Shown here in pieces: positions 52,926 to 63,120 of a DNA stretch of 64,000 nucleotides (position 1 is its first letter; each line of letters starts with the position of its first letter). The DNA is from a candidate division TM6 bacterium GW2011_GWF2_28_16. Lineage in GTDB: Bacteria > Babelota > Babeliae > Babelales > UASB340. The stretch is taken from contig LBNX01000001.1 in assembly GCA_000989185.1 (NCBI GenBank), positions 1-64,000 of the forward strand. Direction: 5' to 3'. A model generated the notes under the pieces. That model was given only the letters and a program-made list of their open reading frames with translations, had not been told where the DNA came from and did not search any database. The position numbers and the translations under genes were made by a program.

Positions 52926-53486
52926 GAATTATATATTTATATACTATATGTATGTATAAAATATAAATTTATAATATATAAATATTTGAATAGTTAAAAT
53001 ATTTGAATAGTTAAAATAATTGATATTATGTTTACGCATATACATATATACGTATAAAATTATTAAGAGTGTATGTATTAACAGTGTATGTATAAAGTTA
53101 TAAAGTTAATAAGAGTAATTGAGAAAATAAAAATAAAAGAGTAAATAGTTAAGTATAAGTATATGTACATACATAATAACCAATAAGACGCCTTTTATAA
53201 TATAAGGTTAAATAACCAATAAAACGTTTTTTTAAATTTACAATATAAAAATAAATTTAGTTTTATAAATAGTTAAAATATTTTTGAAAATCAAAATACA
53301 AAAAAATAAAACCTAAAAAAGGGATGTATGGCGCCAAGGGCTTACGTTTAAATATTTTGTAAAATATATTGAGTCTAAATAATCTTTTTTTACAGAACAA
53401 ATTGGCAAATTTAGACTTATATTGATTATTGTGTTTTTTGTTATCTATATTTGAAAATAAATTTATGTTTTTTTAGTAGGATAATT

Positions 53487-55496
53487 ATGAACATAATAAA
53501 TAAAAAAATAATTATATTTGTTTTTGGGTTAATGATTGCAGGTTTGGTTAATTCTAAAGGGGATATAAAGTTACGAGAAAGTTATATTAAACTTGTAGAA
53601 ACAAATAAAGTATTAATCGATCAGGTTAATACTTTAAAAAAACGAAGAAATCAAATAAAGGGAGATTTGGGGGTTGCTATTAATGCATATCAAAAGGATC
53701 AAACTTATAAAATTACGCCAGAAGATAAGGTAAAATTAACAGAATCTAATCAACTAAAAAAACAAATAATCACTTTATCTAATCAAATTAAAAATAATAA
53801 AACTATTATTAGTTTATTAAAGGCTGATATCTTTGAGAATTTACCTATATCTGAAAAAATAAAAGCCAAATTAGAGAAATTTAAAGCTATAAATGATAGT
53901 GGTAGAATTAGAGTTCTAGATAAAATAATAAGTTCTTTAAATGAACAAGAAATTAGTATGAATGAGCTACAAGTTAATTATATTAAAGATTTAATTAATA
54001 TAGCTGTAAATAGTTTTAATAAAGATATTGCTGCTAAGGCTATTGAGTTGCAAAAAAAACTTATTGAATTTGCGCAAAAGAAAGCTTTTCGTTCAAAAGA
54101 AGAAGTGGCAGATAGTAGATTGGAAAAATTTAAACAGTTGTCTGATAACGGTAAAATAAAGGTATTGGAAAAGCTAGTAAAATCACTTGATGGTGTAGAT
54201 GATTTTATAGATGTTCAAATGAATTATATAAATAGTATAATAGAGATGGTTAGTAATTCTACTAATAGTGATATTGTAGGCTATGCAGAAGTATTAAAAA
54301 ATAAACTTGCAGAAATAAATCAAGAAAAAGAAGAAATAATCACTCAAGTTGATGTGGCTAATTCAAAAATAGAGCAATTTAATACTTTATCTAATGAAGG
54401 CAAAATTAAAGTATTGGAAAAAATGCTTGCTGAGTTAGATGGTGTTTCTAGCTTAGATGATATGCAGATAAATTACATAAATAGTATTGTTAGAGTGGCT
54501 AATTATACTAATGACATTGCTGTTCAGGAAAAAGCTTTTGAATTGAAACATAAATTATCTGTAAAAGATTGGATAAACGAATTTAGTCAGCTTTTACAAG
54601 AAAAAAGACTCTTAGATGTAGAAATTGTAAATAAAAAAATTAAAAAGTTTTCTTCTATTTCAGATGAAGGAAAAATAATTGTTTTAGATTCTATTATTAA
54701 TCAAATAGAAAATAGCGAAAATTTTTTAAACGAAATACAAGTAAATTATATAAATAATTTGGTAAAAACAGCTAATGACACTAATAATAAATATGTTCAA
54801 AATAAAGCATTAATATTATTAGATAGATTCAATGAATATCTGCAAGATATGGAAGAGCTGGAAAATAAATTAGCTCAATCTCGTAAAGAAGAAAAACAAA
54901 ATAAATTAAACGCTAAAAATTACGAAGAACCTCTTTTAACATTTGCTTTTGATAAAGAAAAAATAAATGAGTATTTAGACGTTTATGCTCAACTTAAAAA
55001 AGACCCTGAAGCAAAAATTACTTTAAATACCGGTAAGATTATAAAAATAAATAATTATTCATGTGTCGATAAACCATTTGATTTAAATAATACTATTATT
55101 CATGATGTTTTACAGTTTAAACCAGAAAGAATAGGAGATCTTTTAGATATAGAAAAAGGTCTTTTATGTGAAAATTCTTTAATAATTAATAATATATTGT
55201 TTGAAAGAATACATTTTAATGACGCCGTATCATTTAAAGGCTCTAAAGTTATAAGGACTAAAGGGTTTAATAAAGCTTTAATTTTTAGAAATATAGTATT
55301 TAAAAATGGCTTAGATCTTTCTGGGCTATTTATTGGAAATGATGTTAGCTTAGAATTTGATAAAGTAACAATATATGGAAATTTAAACTTAAATGACCTT
55401 GAATTTGGATCTGGCTCTACGCTAAAAATAAATGGTAATATTATAAGAAAAAATTATGAGCATGAATTAATGAAATTGGTAAAGCAGATAGAATAA
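53487..55496 (+). CDS. Secreted repeat protein with four 70-residue helical repeats, unknown
   Basis: A 669-residue protein from the ATG at 53487 (AGG upstream). A TTG at 53451 is in frame but would bury the signal peptide (MNIINKKIIIFVFGLMIAGL). A coiled-coil start (about 30-110) is followed by four repeats of about 72 residues (about 115-460). Their pattern is KIEKF--LSDEGKIKVLEK-, then MQ-NYINSIV--A. The C-terminal part (about 500-655) looks like parallel beta-helix or pentapeptide-type sequence (ALIFRNIVFKNGLDLSG). No function is recognised; the repeats suggest binding. Its end overlaps the convergent flippase gene by 30 bases. Confidence 0.7.
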   Translation: MNIINKKIIIFVFGLMIAGLVNSKGDIKLRESYIKLVETNKVLIDQVNTLKKRRNQIKGDLGVAINAYQKDQTYKITPEDKVKLTESNQLKKQIITLSNQIKNNKTIISLLKADIFENLPISEKIKAKLEKFKAINDSGRIRVLDKIISSLNEQEISMNELQVNYIKDLINIAVNSFNKDIAAKAIELQKKLIEFAQKKAFRSKEEVADSRLEKFKQLSDNGKIKVLEKLVKSLDGVDDFIDVQMNYINSIIEMVSNSTNSDIVGYAEVLKNKLAEINQEKEEIITQVDVANSKIEQFNTLSNEGKIKVLEKMLAELDGVSSLDDMQINYINSIVRVANYTNDIAVQEKAFELKHKLSVKDWINEFSQLLQEKRLLDVEIVNKKIKKFSSISDEGKIIVLDSIINQIENSENFLNEIQVNYINNLVKTANDTNNKYVQNKALILLDRFNEYLQDMEELENKLAQSRKEEKQNKLNAKNYEEPLLTFAFDKEKINEYLDVYAQLKKDPEAKITLNTGKIIKINNYSCVDKPFDLNNTIIHDVLQFKPERIGDLLDIEKGLLCENSLIINNILFERIHFNDAVSFKGSKVIRTKGFNKALIFRNIVFKNGLDLSGLFIGNDVSLEFDKVTIYGNLNLNDLEFGSGSTLKINGNIIRKNYEHELMKLVKQIE

Positions 55497-56834
55497 TATA
55501 GATATTAAAATAGATATAAATAATAAATTTTTGCTAATTTTAAAATTAGGCTTTAGCTTCCAGATATAAAAAGCGCTGGTACTTAATAAAAAAAAGCTAA
55601 TTAGTTTCACTATTATTAGTGATAAAAGAATAGAAATGGCGTTGTTATAATTAGTTATTTTTATAGCAATAAAAAACATCAAAAATTCAAATAGCTTTAT
55701 AAATAATAACTTTCCAGCATTTTCTTCTATTATAAAAAATTGTTCATATATAGAGAAAAAATACTCAAAAGAAGATATTAAGAAAAACAAAATAACTATA
55801 GAAAATGTCTCTTGAGAAATAGTTGTTTTTTTAATATCGAAAATAAATTTACTATTTATTAATGTAAAAATGATTACAGGATATATAATTTTGTTTAAGT
55901 TTTTACAAACCAAAGCAAATGCTGATTTTTTTACAAATATAGATTTCGATTTTAATTTTGCAAAAAGTCCTCCTCCAGAAAATATAACCGTAGATTTAGT
56001 AATTGCTTTGATAGATTCTGCAATGTGGCTTGCCAAATTAAATATTCCAGCCTCTGACCAACCAATATTGGCTGCTAAGTATGGAGTTAAAAAATTACCT
56101 GTAAATAAGTTTTTACTTATGTTGATAGCATAATTTAAAGTACGTGTTTTAATGATTTTATAAATAATTTTATTGTTTTCAGAATTATGGTTGTTTGGCA
56201 AATTAGCATAATATTTTTTAAGTAAATAAATAAAAAATATTATTGCTAAAACAGAATTTATAAAAAAAGGTATAAATATTAAATTAAGTGTTATTTGTTT
56301 GTTAAAAATAAAATACGGTATCCAAATGGCACTTAAAAATAAGGCCATTAAAATGGATTCTATTATTATTGTAGATTTTGATATAAAAATATTATGTAAA
56401 AAACGTCTTAAAAAAATTCTAAGACCTTCAAAAATTATTATTCCTGGTATTAAAAATATATACGGCGAATTACTACTTAAAAATAAGCTATTTTTATACC
56501 AAAAAAAGGTTATAACTGCTGCAATTATAAAAAATAAGATTTGAGGCAATATATAAAATTTCAAAAATATATTTTTAAATGAGCTTTGATTTTTTGTAAA
56601 AATATTTAAAAATACAGGAATTGTTTGGGATGACCCAAATTCAGTTAAATAAATAGCTAAATAAATTATGGCAAATATAGATGCCATTAAACCATAATCT
56701 TGCGTTGTCATTATTTTGATTAACAGAATTTGATTTGTAATTTTTGAGGCTTCATAAAAAAGTCCTCCAGCAATGTTCCATTTAAAACTAGATTTGAATT
56801 TTTGTTTAAGATTGAATTTTTCCGGATATTGCAT
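55467..56834 (-). CDS. Polysaccharide flippase-like membrane protein (Wzx/MOP superfamily)
   Basis: A 455-residue protein with about twelve hydrophobic helices. The N-terminal pattern SSFKWNIAGGLFYEASKITNQILLIKIMTTQDYGLMAS is typical of PST/Wzx-type lipid-linked oligosaccharide flippases, where the GxxA..YG-x-xA segment is conserved. It would move a glycan-lipid across the inner membrane. No glycosyltransferase genes adjoin it, so the substrate is unknown. The 3' end overlaps the convergent repeat-protein gene. Confidence 0.75.
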   Translation of the reverse strand: MQYPEKFNLKQKFKSSFKWNIAGGLFYEASKITNQILLIKIMTTQDYGLMASIFAIIYLAIYLTEFGSSQTIPVFLNIFTKNQSSFKNIFLKFYILPQILFFIIAAVITFFWYKNSLFLSSNSPYIFLIPGIIIFEGLRIFLRRFLHNIFISKSTIIIESILMALFLSAIWIPYFIFNKQITLNLIFIPFFINSVLAIIFFIYLLKKYYANLPNNHNSENNKIIYKIIKTRTLNYAINISKNLFTGNFLTPYLAANIGWSEAGIFNLASHIAESIKAITKSTVIFSGGGLFAKLKSKSIFVKKSAFALVCKNLNKIIYPVIIFTLINSKFIFDIKKTTISQETFSIVILFFLISSFEYFFSIYEQFFIIEENAGKLLFIKLFEFLMFFIAIKITNYNNAISILLSLIIVKLISFFLLSTSAFYIWKLKPNFKISKNLLFISILISILFYLLYQFH

Positions 56835-56945
56835 TGTGTTTTTTCTTTTTATATAGGCTTAAAATATCAATTTTTCTAATGTCTTAATTTTATGGCTGCT
56901 TTGCTGTATTATAAAATCAAGGGTTGAGGGGGCGAACACAAGGGA

Positions 56946-57557
56946 TTAAATTTGCTTAATCGCTTGTCTATATGATTCTATTTTCAATTTTAGATTATTT
57001 AATTCTGTGTTATTTATAAGATTGCTTATTTTTTTATCTTTAATTTCATTCTCTATATCTTGAATACTTTTTTCTATAGATTTTAATACATGCCCAGAAC
57101 TAGAGCTTTCTGTATCTATATTAGAAAGTAAATAGTCCTGTTCGTCTATATAAGCATTTATTTTTTCTACATAATTATTTACCTGTTCAACACTTAATAC
57201 GTCAAATTCTTCTAATTTGTTATGATTATTTTTTAAGGAAGTGACTAACTTTTTAGGTAGCATTAATTTTTGTTTAGTATTTATAGCTTTTGTAATTAAA
57301 GGCTTTTCTATTTGTATTTGTAATTGCTTATTATTGTGAGCATCTTGACTGTAAGTATTGTTTGATACTTGATTTTGATTGAAATTAGTTTTCGGATAAA
57401 CTTTTTGTTCTATAGTTATGGGCTTAACTTGATTTATTTGAGCTTTTTTAAAAGAATTAAAATATAAATATATAGGTTTAAATGAAATTATAAGAATTAT
57501 TAAAACTATAATTCTAAATAAAAGTTCGCCAAAATCTGATTCTTTTTTAATTTTCAT
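56946..57557 (-). CDS. Single-pass membrane protein, unknown
   Basis: A 203-residue protein with one membrane helix near the N-terminus (about 12-31, LLFRIIVLIILIISF), then a Gln/Asn-rich segment and a C-terminal coiled-coil-like region (about 120-200). The N-in, C-out topology suggests a periplasmic domain. I see no known motif and only a weak ribosome site. The ORF is well placed and nothing competes with it. Confidence 0.55.
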   Translation of the reverse strand: MKIKKESDFGELLFRIIVLIILIISFKPIYLYFNSFKKAQINQVKPITIEQKVYPKTNFNQNQVSNNTYSQDAHNNKQLQIQIEKPLITKAINTKQKLMLPKKLVTSLKNNHNKLEEFDVLSVEQVNNYVEKINAYIDEQDYLLSNIDTESSSSGHVLKSIEKSIQDIENEIKDKKISNLINNTELNNLKLKIESYRQAIKQI

Positions 57558-57724
57558 ATTTATTTCGCCATTATTAGCTATACCACCATTAATACACTAC
57601 TGTTTATAATAGTATATTAATTTAAAAAGCAATCAAACGTAAAATAATTTTTTTTGACTAAAATGAGCAAAAATGCATAAAAACTCACTTTTTATTTATA
57701 CTTTAGGGATAGAATATTTTTTTT

Positions 57725-57732
57725 GTTATAAT
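57725..57732 (+). promoter_or_regulatory. Extended -10 promoter of carD
   Basis: TG-T-TATAAT at 57725-57732 without a clear -35. It would give a roughly 100-base leader before the carD ATG at 57838. Confidence 0.45.
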
Positions 57733-57837
57733 ACTTTACATGATTTTTGAATGTCATTAGGGAATTTTGAAATATATGGAGGGGTATTTATATATCTGTC
57801 TAGCTGGTTTTTTAGCGGCAAGATTAAAGGGGTTTTC

Positions 57838-58383
57838 ATGTTCAATCTAAAAGACAAGGTTATGTATCCAGGTCATGGCGTAGCCGTAATCGAAGAAACA
57901 ATGGAAAAAGTTGTAGGGGATAGAAGTCTAAAATTATTTAAATTAAAATTCTTATTTAAAGATACAACAATTCTTTTACCTTTCGAAAATATTAATGCTT
58001 GTTGTATTAGAAGTCTTTGTGATACTCAAACTATCAAAAAAATTTTTGTTTATTTTTATAAACCATTTGATAAAAAATTTGATTATGTAGATTTTACTCC
58101 TAGCGGTTGGAATAGAAGAAATAAAGATTATCAGTTAAAGCTTCAAAGTGGTAAAATTGAAGATGTTGCTTATGTTTATAAAGATTTAATGACAGTAGCT
58201 CAGCAAAAAGAATTATCTTTTGGAGAAAAAAAGATATTAATCGCAGCTGAAGATCTTTTAATTCAAGAAATACAAGTAGTAACAGCCCAAACTGCACATT
58301 CTGTTCAAGAACAATTACAAGCTCCATTTAAACAGTTCTTATTTACTCAACCAGCAATTAGGCCATTGTCTTCTGCTATATAA
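57838..58383 (+). CDS. carD: CarD/CdnL-family RNA polymerase-binding regulator
   Basis: A 181-residue transcription factor that binds the RNA polymerase beta subunit and stabilises open complexes. I start it at 57838 (MFNLKDKVMYPGHGVAVIEE) with AAAGGGG six bases upstream. The frame is open to 57751, but that stretch has no ribosome site and no family match. The N-terminal Tudor-like RNAP-interaction domain (LPFENINACCIRSL at its end) and the C-terminal helical domain with the conserved WNRRNKDYQLKLQSG are both present. miaA follows 18 bases later. Confidence 0.9.
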   Translation: MFNLKDKVMYPGHGVAVIEETMEKVVGDRSLKLFKLKFLFKDTTILLPFENINACCIRSLCDTQTIKKIFVYFYKPFDKKFDYVDFTPSGWNRRNKDYQLKLQSGKIEDVAYVYKDLMTVAQQKELSFGEKKILIAAEDLLIQEIQVVTAQTAHSVQEQLQAPFKQFLFTQPAIRPLSSAI

Positions 58384-58401
58384 TTTATTATTATTTTTTA
58401 C

Positions 58402-59334
58402 ATGAAAGATAATAATAAATTTGTAATAATTATATCTGGGCCTACAGCTTCTGGTAAAACTGCTTTTGCAGATAAACTCGCATTAAAATTTAATGGTGAG
58501 ATAATAAATGCAGATATGGGCCAGTTTTATACATCATTTAATATTGGTACTGCAAAGCCAGATTGGAAAAATGGGGCTGTAAAAAATCATTTATTTGATA
58601 TTTTAGATGAGCCTAAAGATTTTTCTGTTGTTGAGTACAAAAATCTTGTTCTAGCGAAAATTAAAGAAATTTTTAATAAAAATAAAACGCCTATTCTTGT
58701 TGGTGGCTCTTTGTTTTATTTAAAATCTTTATATTTTTTACCAATAGAGTTTCAAAATAAAAAAGATAATTTAAATTTAATTAATCAAGATAATAAAATA
58801 TATTCCTGGGATTTATTAAATCAAATTGATCCTGAACGTGCTACAAAAATACATAAAAATGATACTTATAGAATTAATAGAGCACTTGATATTTGGTATA
58901 ATTTTGGCATAAAACCATCGCAGGCTGAGCCTGTATTTAATCCAGAGTTTAATTCTTTATTTATTTATTTAAATATGAATAAAAATATTTTACATGAGCG
59001 TATTAACACTAGAACAAAACTTATGTTTAACTCTGGTTGGGTACAAGAAGTTGAGCCATATATTAATACTGAATGGGAAGAATTTTTCAAGAAAAAGGGT
59101 TTTATTGGGTATTATGAAATTGCCCAATGGATTAAAAATGGTAAGCAAGAAAATATGCTACCAGAATTAATAAATAATATTGTTTGTCAAACTAGACAAT
59201 ATGCAAAGCGACAAGAAACCTTTTGGAAAAGTTTTAAATTATTATTGCAAAATAGTAATAACAAAAGGTTTATCTGCAAAATTCTAGAAATAAATGACTT
59301 AGAAAAAATAAATTTAGAATCTATAAAACTTTAA
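58402..59334 (+). CDS. miaA: tRNA dimethylallyltransferase
   Basis: It adds a dimethylallyl group to A37 of tRNAs reading codons that start with U. The 310-residue protein has the P-loop SGPTASGKT, NADMGQFYTSFNIGTAKP, HLFDILDEP, then LVGGSLFYLKSL and the C-terminal QTRQYAKRQETF. The length is normal. It probably shares the carD transcript. Confidence 0.96.
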   Translation: MKDNNKFVIIISGPTASGKTAFADKLALKFNGEIINADMGQFYTSFNIGTAKPDWKNGAVKNHLFDILDEPKDFSVVEYKNLVLAKIKEIFNKNKTPILVGGSLFYLKSLYFLPIEFQNKKDNLNLINQDNKIYSWDLLNQIDPERATKIHKNDTYRINRALDIWYNFGIKPSQAEPVFNPEFNSLFIYLNMNKNILHERINTRTKLMFNSGWVQEVEPYINTEWEEFFKKKGFIGYYEIAQWIKNGKQENMLPELINNIVCQTRQYAKRQETFWKSFKLLLQNSNNKRFICKILEINDLEKINLESIKL

Positions 59335-59430
59335 ATCTTAAAAATTTTTGTTGCCTATAATCTATCTTAAAGATACAATTTGAGCATAATTAATTTTTGT
59401 TTTATTAATTTTTATTAAGAGGGTGAAAGA

Positions 59431-61428
59431 ATGATATATATATTTAGAAAAGAAATGAAAAAATGGAAAAATGTTTTGTGGGTTGTATTTTTTGCAATGA
59501 CAGGAAGTACTTTTTGGGCTTATTTAGGCTATAAAAAAAATAATCCTGCATATATTACAATAGCTAAATATAACGGTAATGATATTAAGCTTATAGATTA
59601 TCAAGACGCTTTAGAAAATGTTAACCGTCAAATAAATATGTACAAAAATTATGCTGAAAGACTTGGTATACCTGTAGATATGTTTTTGGCAATGGCAGGG
59701 CTTTTGGATCCAGAAAAAGCAGCGTTTAATACATGTTTAAATAATAAGGTGTTAGATATAGAAAAAGATTATTTTAATATAGAATTAGATAGTGAATATC
59801 TAGAAAAAGAATTGTTATCAAAGTTACCAGAAGAATTAAAAGATGCCTATGGTAATATTAATATGGATGTTTATAAAAGATATTTAGCTGCAGTAAATCT
59901 TACTCCAGAAAAATTTGAAAATCGTTTAAGTGAAAGTATAGAAAGAGAATTTTTTGAAGGTTTTTTAACTTCTGCAAATTATATTCCATTAAATAATCTT
60001 AAAGAATCTTTTACAAACAGTATTGCTAAAAAAAGCTTTAATATAGTTAAATTTAATTTTGATGATTATCTAAAAAAAGAAGCAGCTCATGAAATAAAAA
60101 ACGAAGAAATAAATAAATTTTATAATGAGCATAAAGAAGAATTTAGAATTCCTGAAAAAAGAAAAGCTAATTATTGGGTTATAAATAGTAATGATTATGC
60201 AAAAAAGATAGTTGTTGATGAGTCCCAAATACAATCATTTTATGAAAAAAATAAATCTATATTATTTAGAATAGCTCCAAAGGTAAAAGTAAGACATATA
60301 TTATTTAAAGTATCTAAAAATGATGCAGCAGATAAGATAGAAAAAGTTTTATCTCAAGCGAAAACTATTAGAGAAAAGATTGTATCTAAAAAAGCTAATT
60401 TTATAGATATGGCAAAGCAATATTCACAAGATGAAAAAACAAATTCAAATGGTGGACTTGTGGACTTTTTTGAAAAAGGTAGTTACGACCCAGAATTTGA
60501 AAAAGCTGCGCTAAAACTTCAAAATGAAGGTGAGATTTCTGATATAATAAAGACAAAAGATGGATATGAGCTGATTCAATTAGAAAAAAGAATGCCTACA
60601 TCTTATAAATCTTTAGACTCTGTTAGAAATGATGTTATAAAATCAGTAAAGGCAAAAAAAGTTTTAACAGTTTTGTCTGCAGATATCAAGAGGGCTGTAT
60701 ACGAAGCATCTGCTAATGATAACATTGTAAATAAATTTATAAGTGAAAATAATTTAATTTTAAAAGAATCTAAGCTTTTAGAAAAAAAAGACAGCGTTGG
60801 TAGTGAATTAGAAAATATGTTAGCAGAAAAAATATTTTCTAATTCTAAAAAAGAAAAACAATATGGATTTTTTAATTATAAAGATGATTTTGTGTTGTTT
60901 CAGGTAGTATCTGTTCAAAAAAGTTATATACCAGAACTAAAAGATGCAAAAGCTAAAATTATGACACAGATTAATGCAAAAAATGCAAAAATTTCATTGA
61001 AAAATAATTTAAAATCTGCAAAAGCTGCAGTATTAAATAAAAGTAAAAATATAAAAGATTTAGCTGCTCAGTTAGGATTAAATTTAATAGAAACAAAAGC
61101 TATAAAAAATTCTGATAATTTACAAGATTTAGGGCTAGATGCAGAATTTGCAAAAAGGGCTTTTGTTTTAGATAGCGCCGACCAAGTTTTAAGCTATAAG
61201 CATAATAGTGATTATTATTTAGTACAATTTAGAAATATAGAACAAACCAGTTTAATTTCATTTGAAATTGAAAAAAATAAGTTAATAAGTGAAGCTTTGA
61301 ATAAATCAAAAGGGCTTTATTTACAGGGTTTTATTGCATCTTTGTTTAGAACTGCTAAACTGGAAAAGTTCGAAAAATTTTTAGATAATAAAAATGCTAA
61401 TTACCCTATAAACGACATTGATATTTAA
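59431..61428 (+). CDS. PpiD/SurA-like membrane-anchored peptidyl-prolyl isomerase
   Basis: A 665-residue periplasmic folding factor. One N-terminal membrane anchor (about 13-32) is followed by a SurA_N-type helical domain (about 40-210). A parvulin domain (about 280-390) is recognisable from KVRHILFKV, AKQYSQDE, NGGLVDFFEKG and GEISDIIKTKDGYELIQL. A helical C-terminal domain ends the protein. The layout matches PpiD of proteobacteria, which helps newly exported proteins fold. With about twenty exported proteins in this window such a factor would be in demand. Confidence 0.88.
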   Translation: MIYIFRKEMKKWKNVLWVVFFAMTGSTFWAYLGYKKNNPAYITIAKYNGNDIKLIDYQDALENVNRQINMYKNYAERLGIPVDMFLAMAGLLDPEKAAFNTCLNNKVLDIEKDYFNIELDSEYLEKELLSKLPEELKDAYGNINMDVYKRYLAAVNLTPEKFENRLSESIEREFFEGFLTSANYIPLNNLKESFTNSIAKKSFNIVKFNFDDYLKKEAAHEIKNEEINKFYNEHKEEFRIPEKRKANYWVINSNDYAKKIVVDESQIQSFYEKNKSILFRIAPKVKVRHILFKVSKNDAADKIEKVLSQAKTIREKIVSKKANFIDMAKQYSQDEKTNSNGGLVDFFEKGSYDPEFEKAALKLQNEGEISDIIKTKDGYELIQLEKRMPTSYKSLDSVRNDVIKSVKAKKVLTVLSADIKRAVYEASANDNIVNKFISENNLILKESKLLEKKDSVGSELENMLAEKIFSNSKKEKQYGFFNYKDDFVLFQVVSVQKSYIPELKDAKAKIMTQINAKNAKISLKNNLKSAKAAVLNKSKNIKDLAAQLGLNLIETKAIKNSDNLQDLGLDAEFAKRAFVLDSADQVLSYKHNSDYYLVQFRNIEQTSLISFEIEKNKLISEALNKSKGLYLQGFIASLFRTAKLEKFEKFLDNKNANYPINDIDI

Positions 61429-61464
61429 TTTTATACAAAAGTATACAAGAGAAAGAAAGATTAT

Positions 61465-62493
61465 ATGCAAGTAAAAAAGGTTTCAGCAAGTAATGCCGAA
61501 TTAGAAGCAAAACATAAGGCTCTCGATGCTGCTTTTGCCCAAATAGATAAACAATTTGGTAAAGGTGCAGTAATGCTGTTAGGGCAAAAAACTGTTGATG
61601 GTGTTCAAACTATTTCTACAGGTTCTATTTTAATAGATAAGGCCTTGGGAATTGGTGGGCTTCCTAGAGGAAGAGTAATAGAAATTTATGGTCCAGAAGC
61701 ATCCGGAAAAACAACATTAACGCTTCATGCAATTGCACAAGCTCAAAAAGCGGGAGGCATTTGTGCTTTTATAGATGCAGAGCATGCAATGGATCCTATT
61801 TATGCAGAAAATATAGGTGTTAATACTAAAGATTTAGTCATTTCACAGCCTGATTATGGCGAGCAGGCATTAGATATTGCAGAAATGTTAATAAGGTCTG
61901 GAGCTATTGATTTATTAGTTATCGATTCTGTTGCAGCGTTAGTTCCTAAAGCTGAAATAGAAGGTGATATGGGCGATCAGCATATTGGTTTGCAGGCTCG
62001 TTTAATGTCTCAGGCATTACGAAAACTTACTCCCATTGTACATAAGTCAAAAACTTCTTTAATATTTATAAATCAGATAAGACATAAAATAGGTGGAATG
62101 CCTTTTGCAAATAATGAAACTACATCAGGTGGAAATGCATTAAAGTTTTATGCTTCTATCAGGCTTGATATACGACGTATTGCCACTTTGAAAAAAGATG
62201 GTAAGCCTTTTGGAAATAAAGTTGCTGTAAAAGTAGCAAAAAACAAGATGGCACCACCATTTAAAGTGGTTGAAGTTGATATAATTTTTGGGCATGGTAT
62301 TTCTAAGGATTTAGATTTACTTGAAATTGCAATTAAGCTTGGTATTATAAAACAAGCAGGTGCTTGGTTTGTATACAAAGAAGAAAAACTTGGCCAAGGT
62401 AGGGATAATTGTATAAAAACATTTACAGATAATCCTGCTTTAGCAGAAAAGATTCTTGAAGATGTTATGAAGAATCAAGATGTTATTGAGTAA
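61465..62493 (+). CDS. recA: Recombinase RecA
   Basis: It forms the ATP-dependent strand-exchange filament and induces the SOS response. The 342-residue protein has Walker [19 protein letters not shown], the L1/L2 DNA-binding loops, and the signature ALRKLTPIV, and NQIRHKIGG. No LexA-type operator is evident in the 36 bases before it, so it may be transcribed with the ppiD-like gene. Confidence 0.98.
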   Translation: MQVKKVSASNAELEAKHKALDAAFAQIDKQFGKGAVMLLGQKTVDGVQTISTGSILIDKALGIGGLPRGRVIEIYGPEASGKTTLTLHAIAQAQKAGGICAFIDAEHAMDPIYAENIGVNTKDLVISQPDYGEQALDIAEMLIRSGAIDLLVIDSVAALVPKAEIEGDMGDQHIGLQARLMSQALRKLTPIVHKSKTSLIFINQIRHKIGGMPFANNETTSGGNALKFYASIRLDIRRIATLKKDGKPFGNKVAVKVAKNKMAPPFKVVEVDIIFGHGISKDLDLLEIAIKLGIIKQAGAWFVYKEEKLGQGRDNCIKTFTDNPALAEKILEDVMKNQDVIE

Positions 62494-62516
62494 TTGGATT
62501 ATAAAGGAATATATTA

Positions 62517-63086
62517 GTGAGCAAATTTAAGCCTAGAAATCTAGAAACAGATAGAAATGATAAGCTTTTAGCTACAAGTCATTTTGTAAATGAAAAGATA
62601 AGAGCTGCTGTTATGCAGGTAATAGACGATGCAGGGCAAAATTTAGGTGTTATATCAAAGGCTGAAGCGCTTAAGGCTGCAGAAAATGCAGGGTTGGATT
62701 TGGTAGTAGTTGGCGAAAAAGATGGGGTAGCCATTGCCAAATTAATGAATTTTGGTAAATTTTTATATAAAAAAAAGAAACAATTGAGTGAGTCTAAGAA
62801 GAAGCAAAAAATAATTCAAATAAAAGAAATTAAGCTTAGACCTAATATAGATGAAAATGACTTTAATACAAAATTGAAACAGGCCGTTAACTTTTTAACA
62901 GAAGGCAAAAAAGTTAAGTTCACGGTACAATTTAAGGGTCGTGAATTCATAATGATAAAAGAATTAGGTGGTAATTTTTTTGAAAGAATTAATAAGCATT
63001 TGGAAGATCAGAAAATTGGAACTCTTATTGAAGAAAAAGAACAAAAAGGTGGTCCATTCTGGTCAAAAATATATTATTTAAAATAG
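62517..63086 (+). CDS. infC: Translation initiation factor IF-3
   Basis: It binds the 30S subunit and polices start-codon choice. The 189-residue protein has the N-terminal domain with VNEKIRAAVMQVID and the linker-region AKLMNFGKFLYKKKK. The C-terminal domain has KEIKLRPNIDENDFNTKLKQA and FLTEGKKVKFTVQFKGRE. The start is GTG (62517) with AAAGGA nine bases upstream, not the rare ATT used for autoregulation in enterobacteria. It opens the conserved infC-rpmI-rplT operon. Confidence 0.97.
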   Translation: MSKFKPRNLETDRNDKLLATSHFVNEKIRAAVMQVIDDAGQNLGVISKAEALKAAENAGLDLVVVGEKDGVAIAKLMNFGKFLYKKKKQLSESKKKQKIIQIKEIKLRPNIDENDFNTKLKQAVNFLTEGKKVKFTVQFKGREFIMIKELGGNFFERINKHLEDQKIGTLIEEKEQKGGPFWSKIYYLK

Positions 63087-63120
63087 ATAACATTAGATAA
63101 CAGATTTAAAGGGTTTTTAT

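Larger units (their letters stand above)
52380..53486. other. 1.1 kb intergenic region: dnaK leader, RNA candidate, AT-rich repeats
   Basis: No protein gene is credible here. From left to right: a dnaK leader with a hairpin (52472-52510, TTTTTGCT / AGCAAAAA core); the dnaK promoter and operator candidate; the palindrome AAAATCGCGATTTT (52797-52810); a G+C-rich structured island (52811-52925); then about 400 bases of roughly 15% G+C with short repeats. A 17-bp unit repeats 2.4 times from 52982. A 16-bp unit (AATAACCAATAAGACG) at 53175-53190 returns at 53211-53226 with one mismatch. Confidence 0.7.

Noticed and set aside
39334..57685. Identical 16-mer AAAATGCATAAAAACT at 39334 and 57670
   Set aside because: With this base composition a rough estimate gives many chance 16-base matches in 64 kb, so it is not evidence of a shared motif.
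57751..57837. Longer N-terminus of the CarD-family gene
   Set aside because: There is no ribosome site and no family similarity. AAAGGGG precedes the internal ATG at 57838.
59335..59430. Possible small gene between miaA and the ppiD-like gene
   Set aside because: The stretch is AT-rich with no open frame that has a ribosome site.
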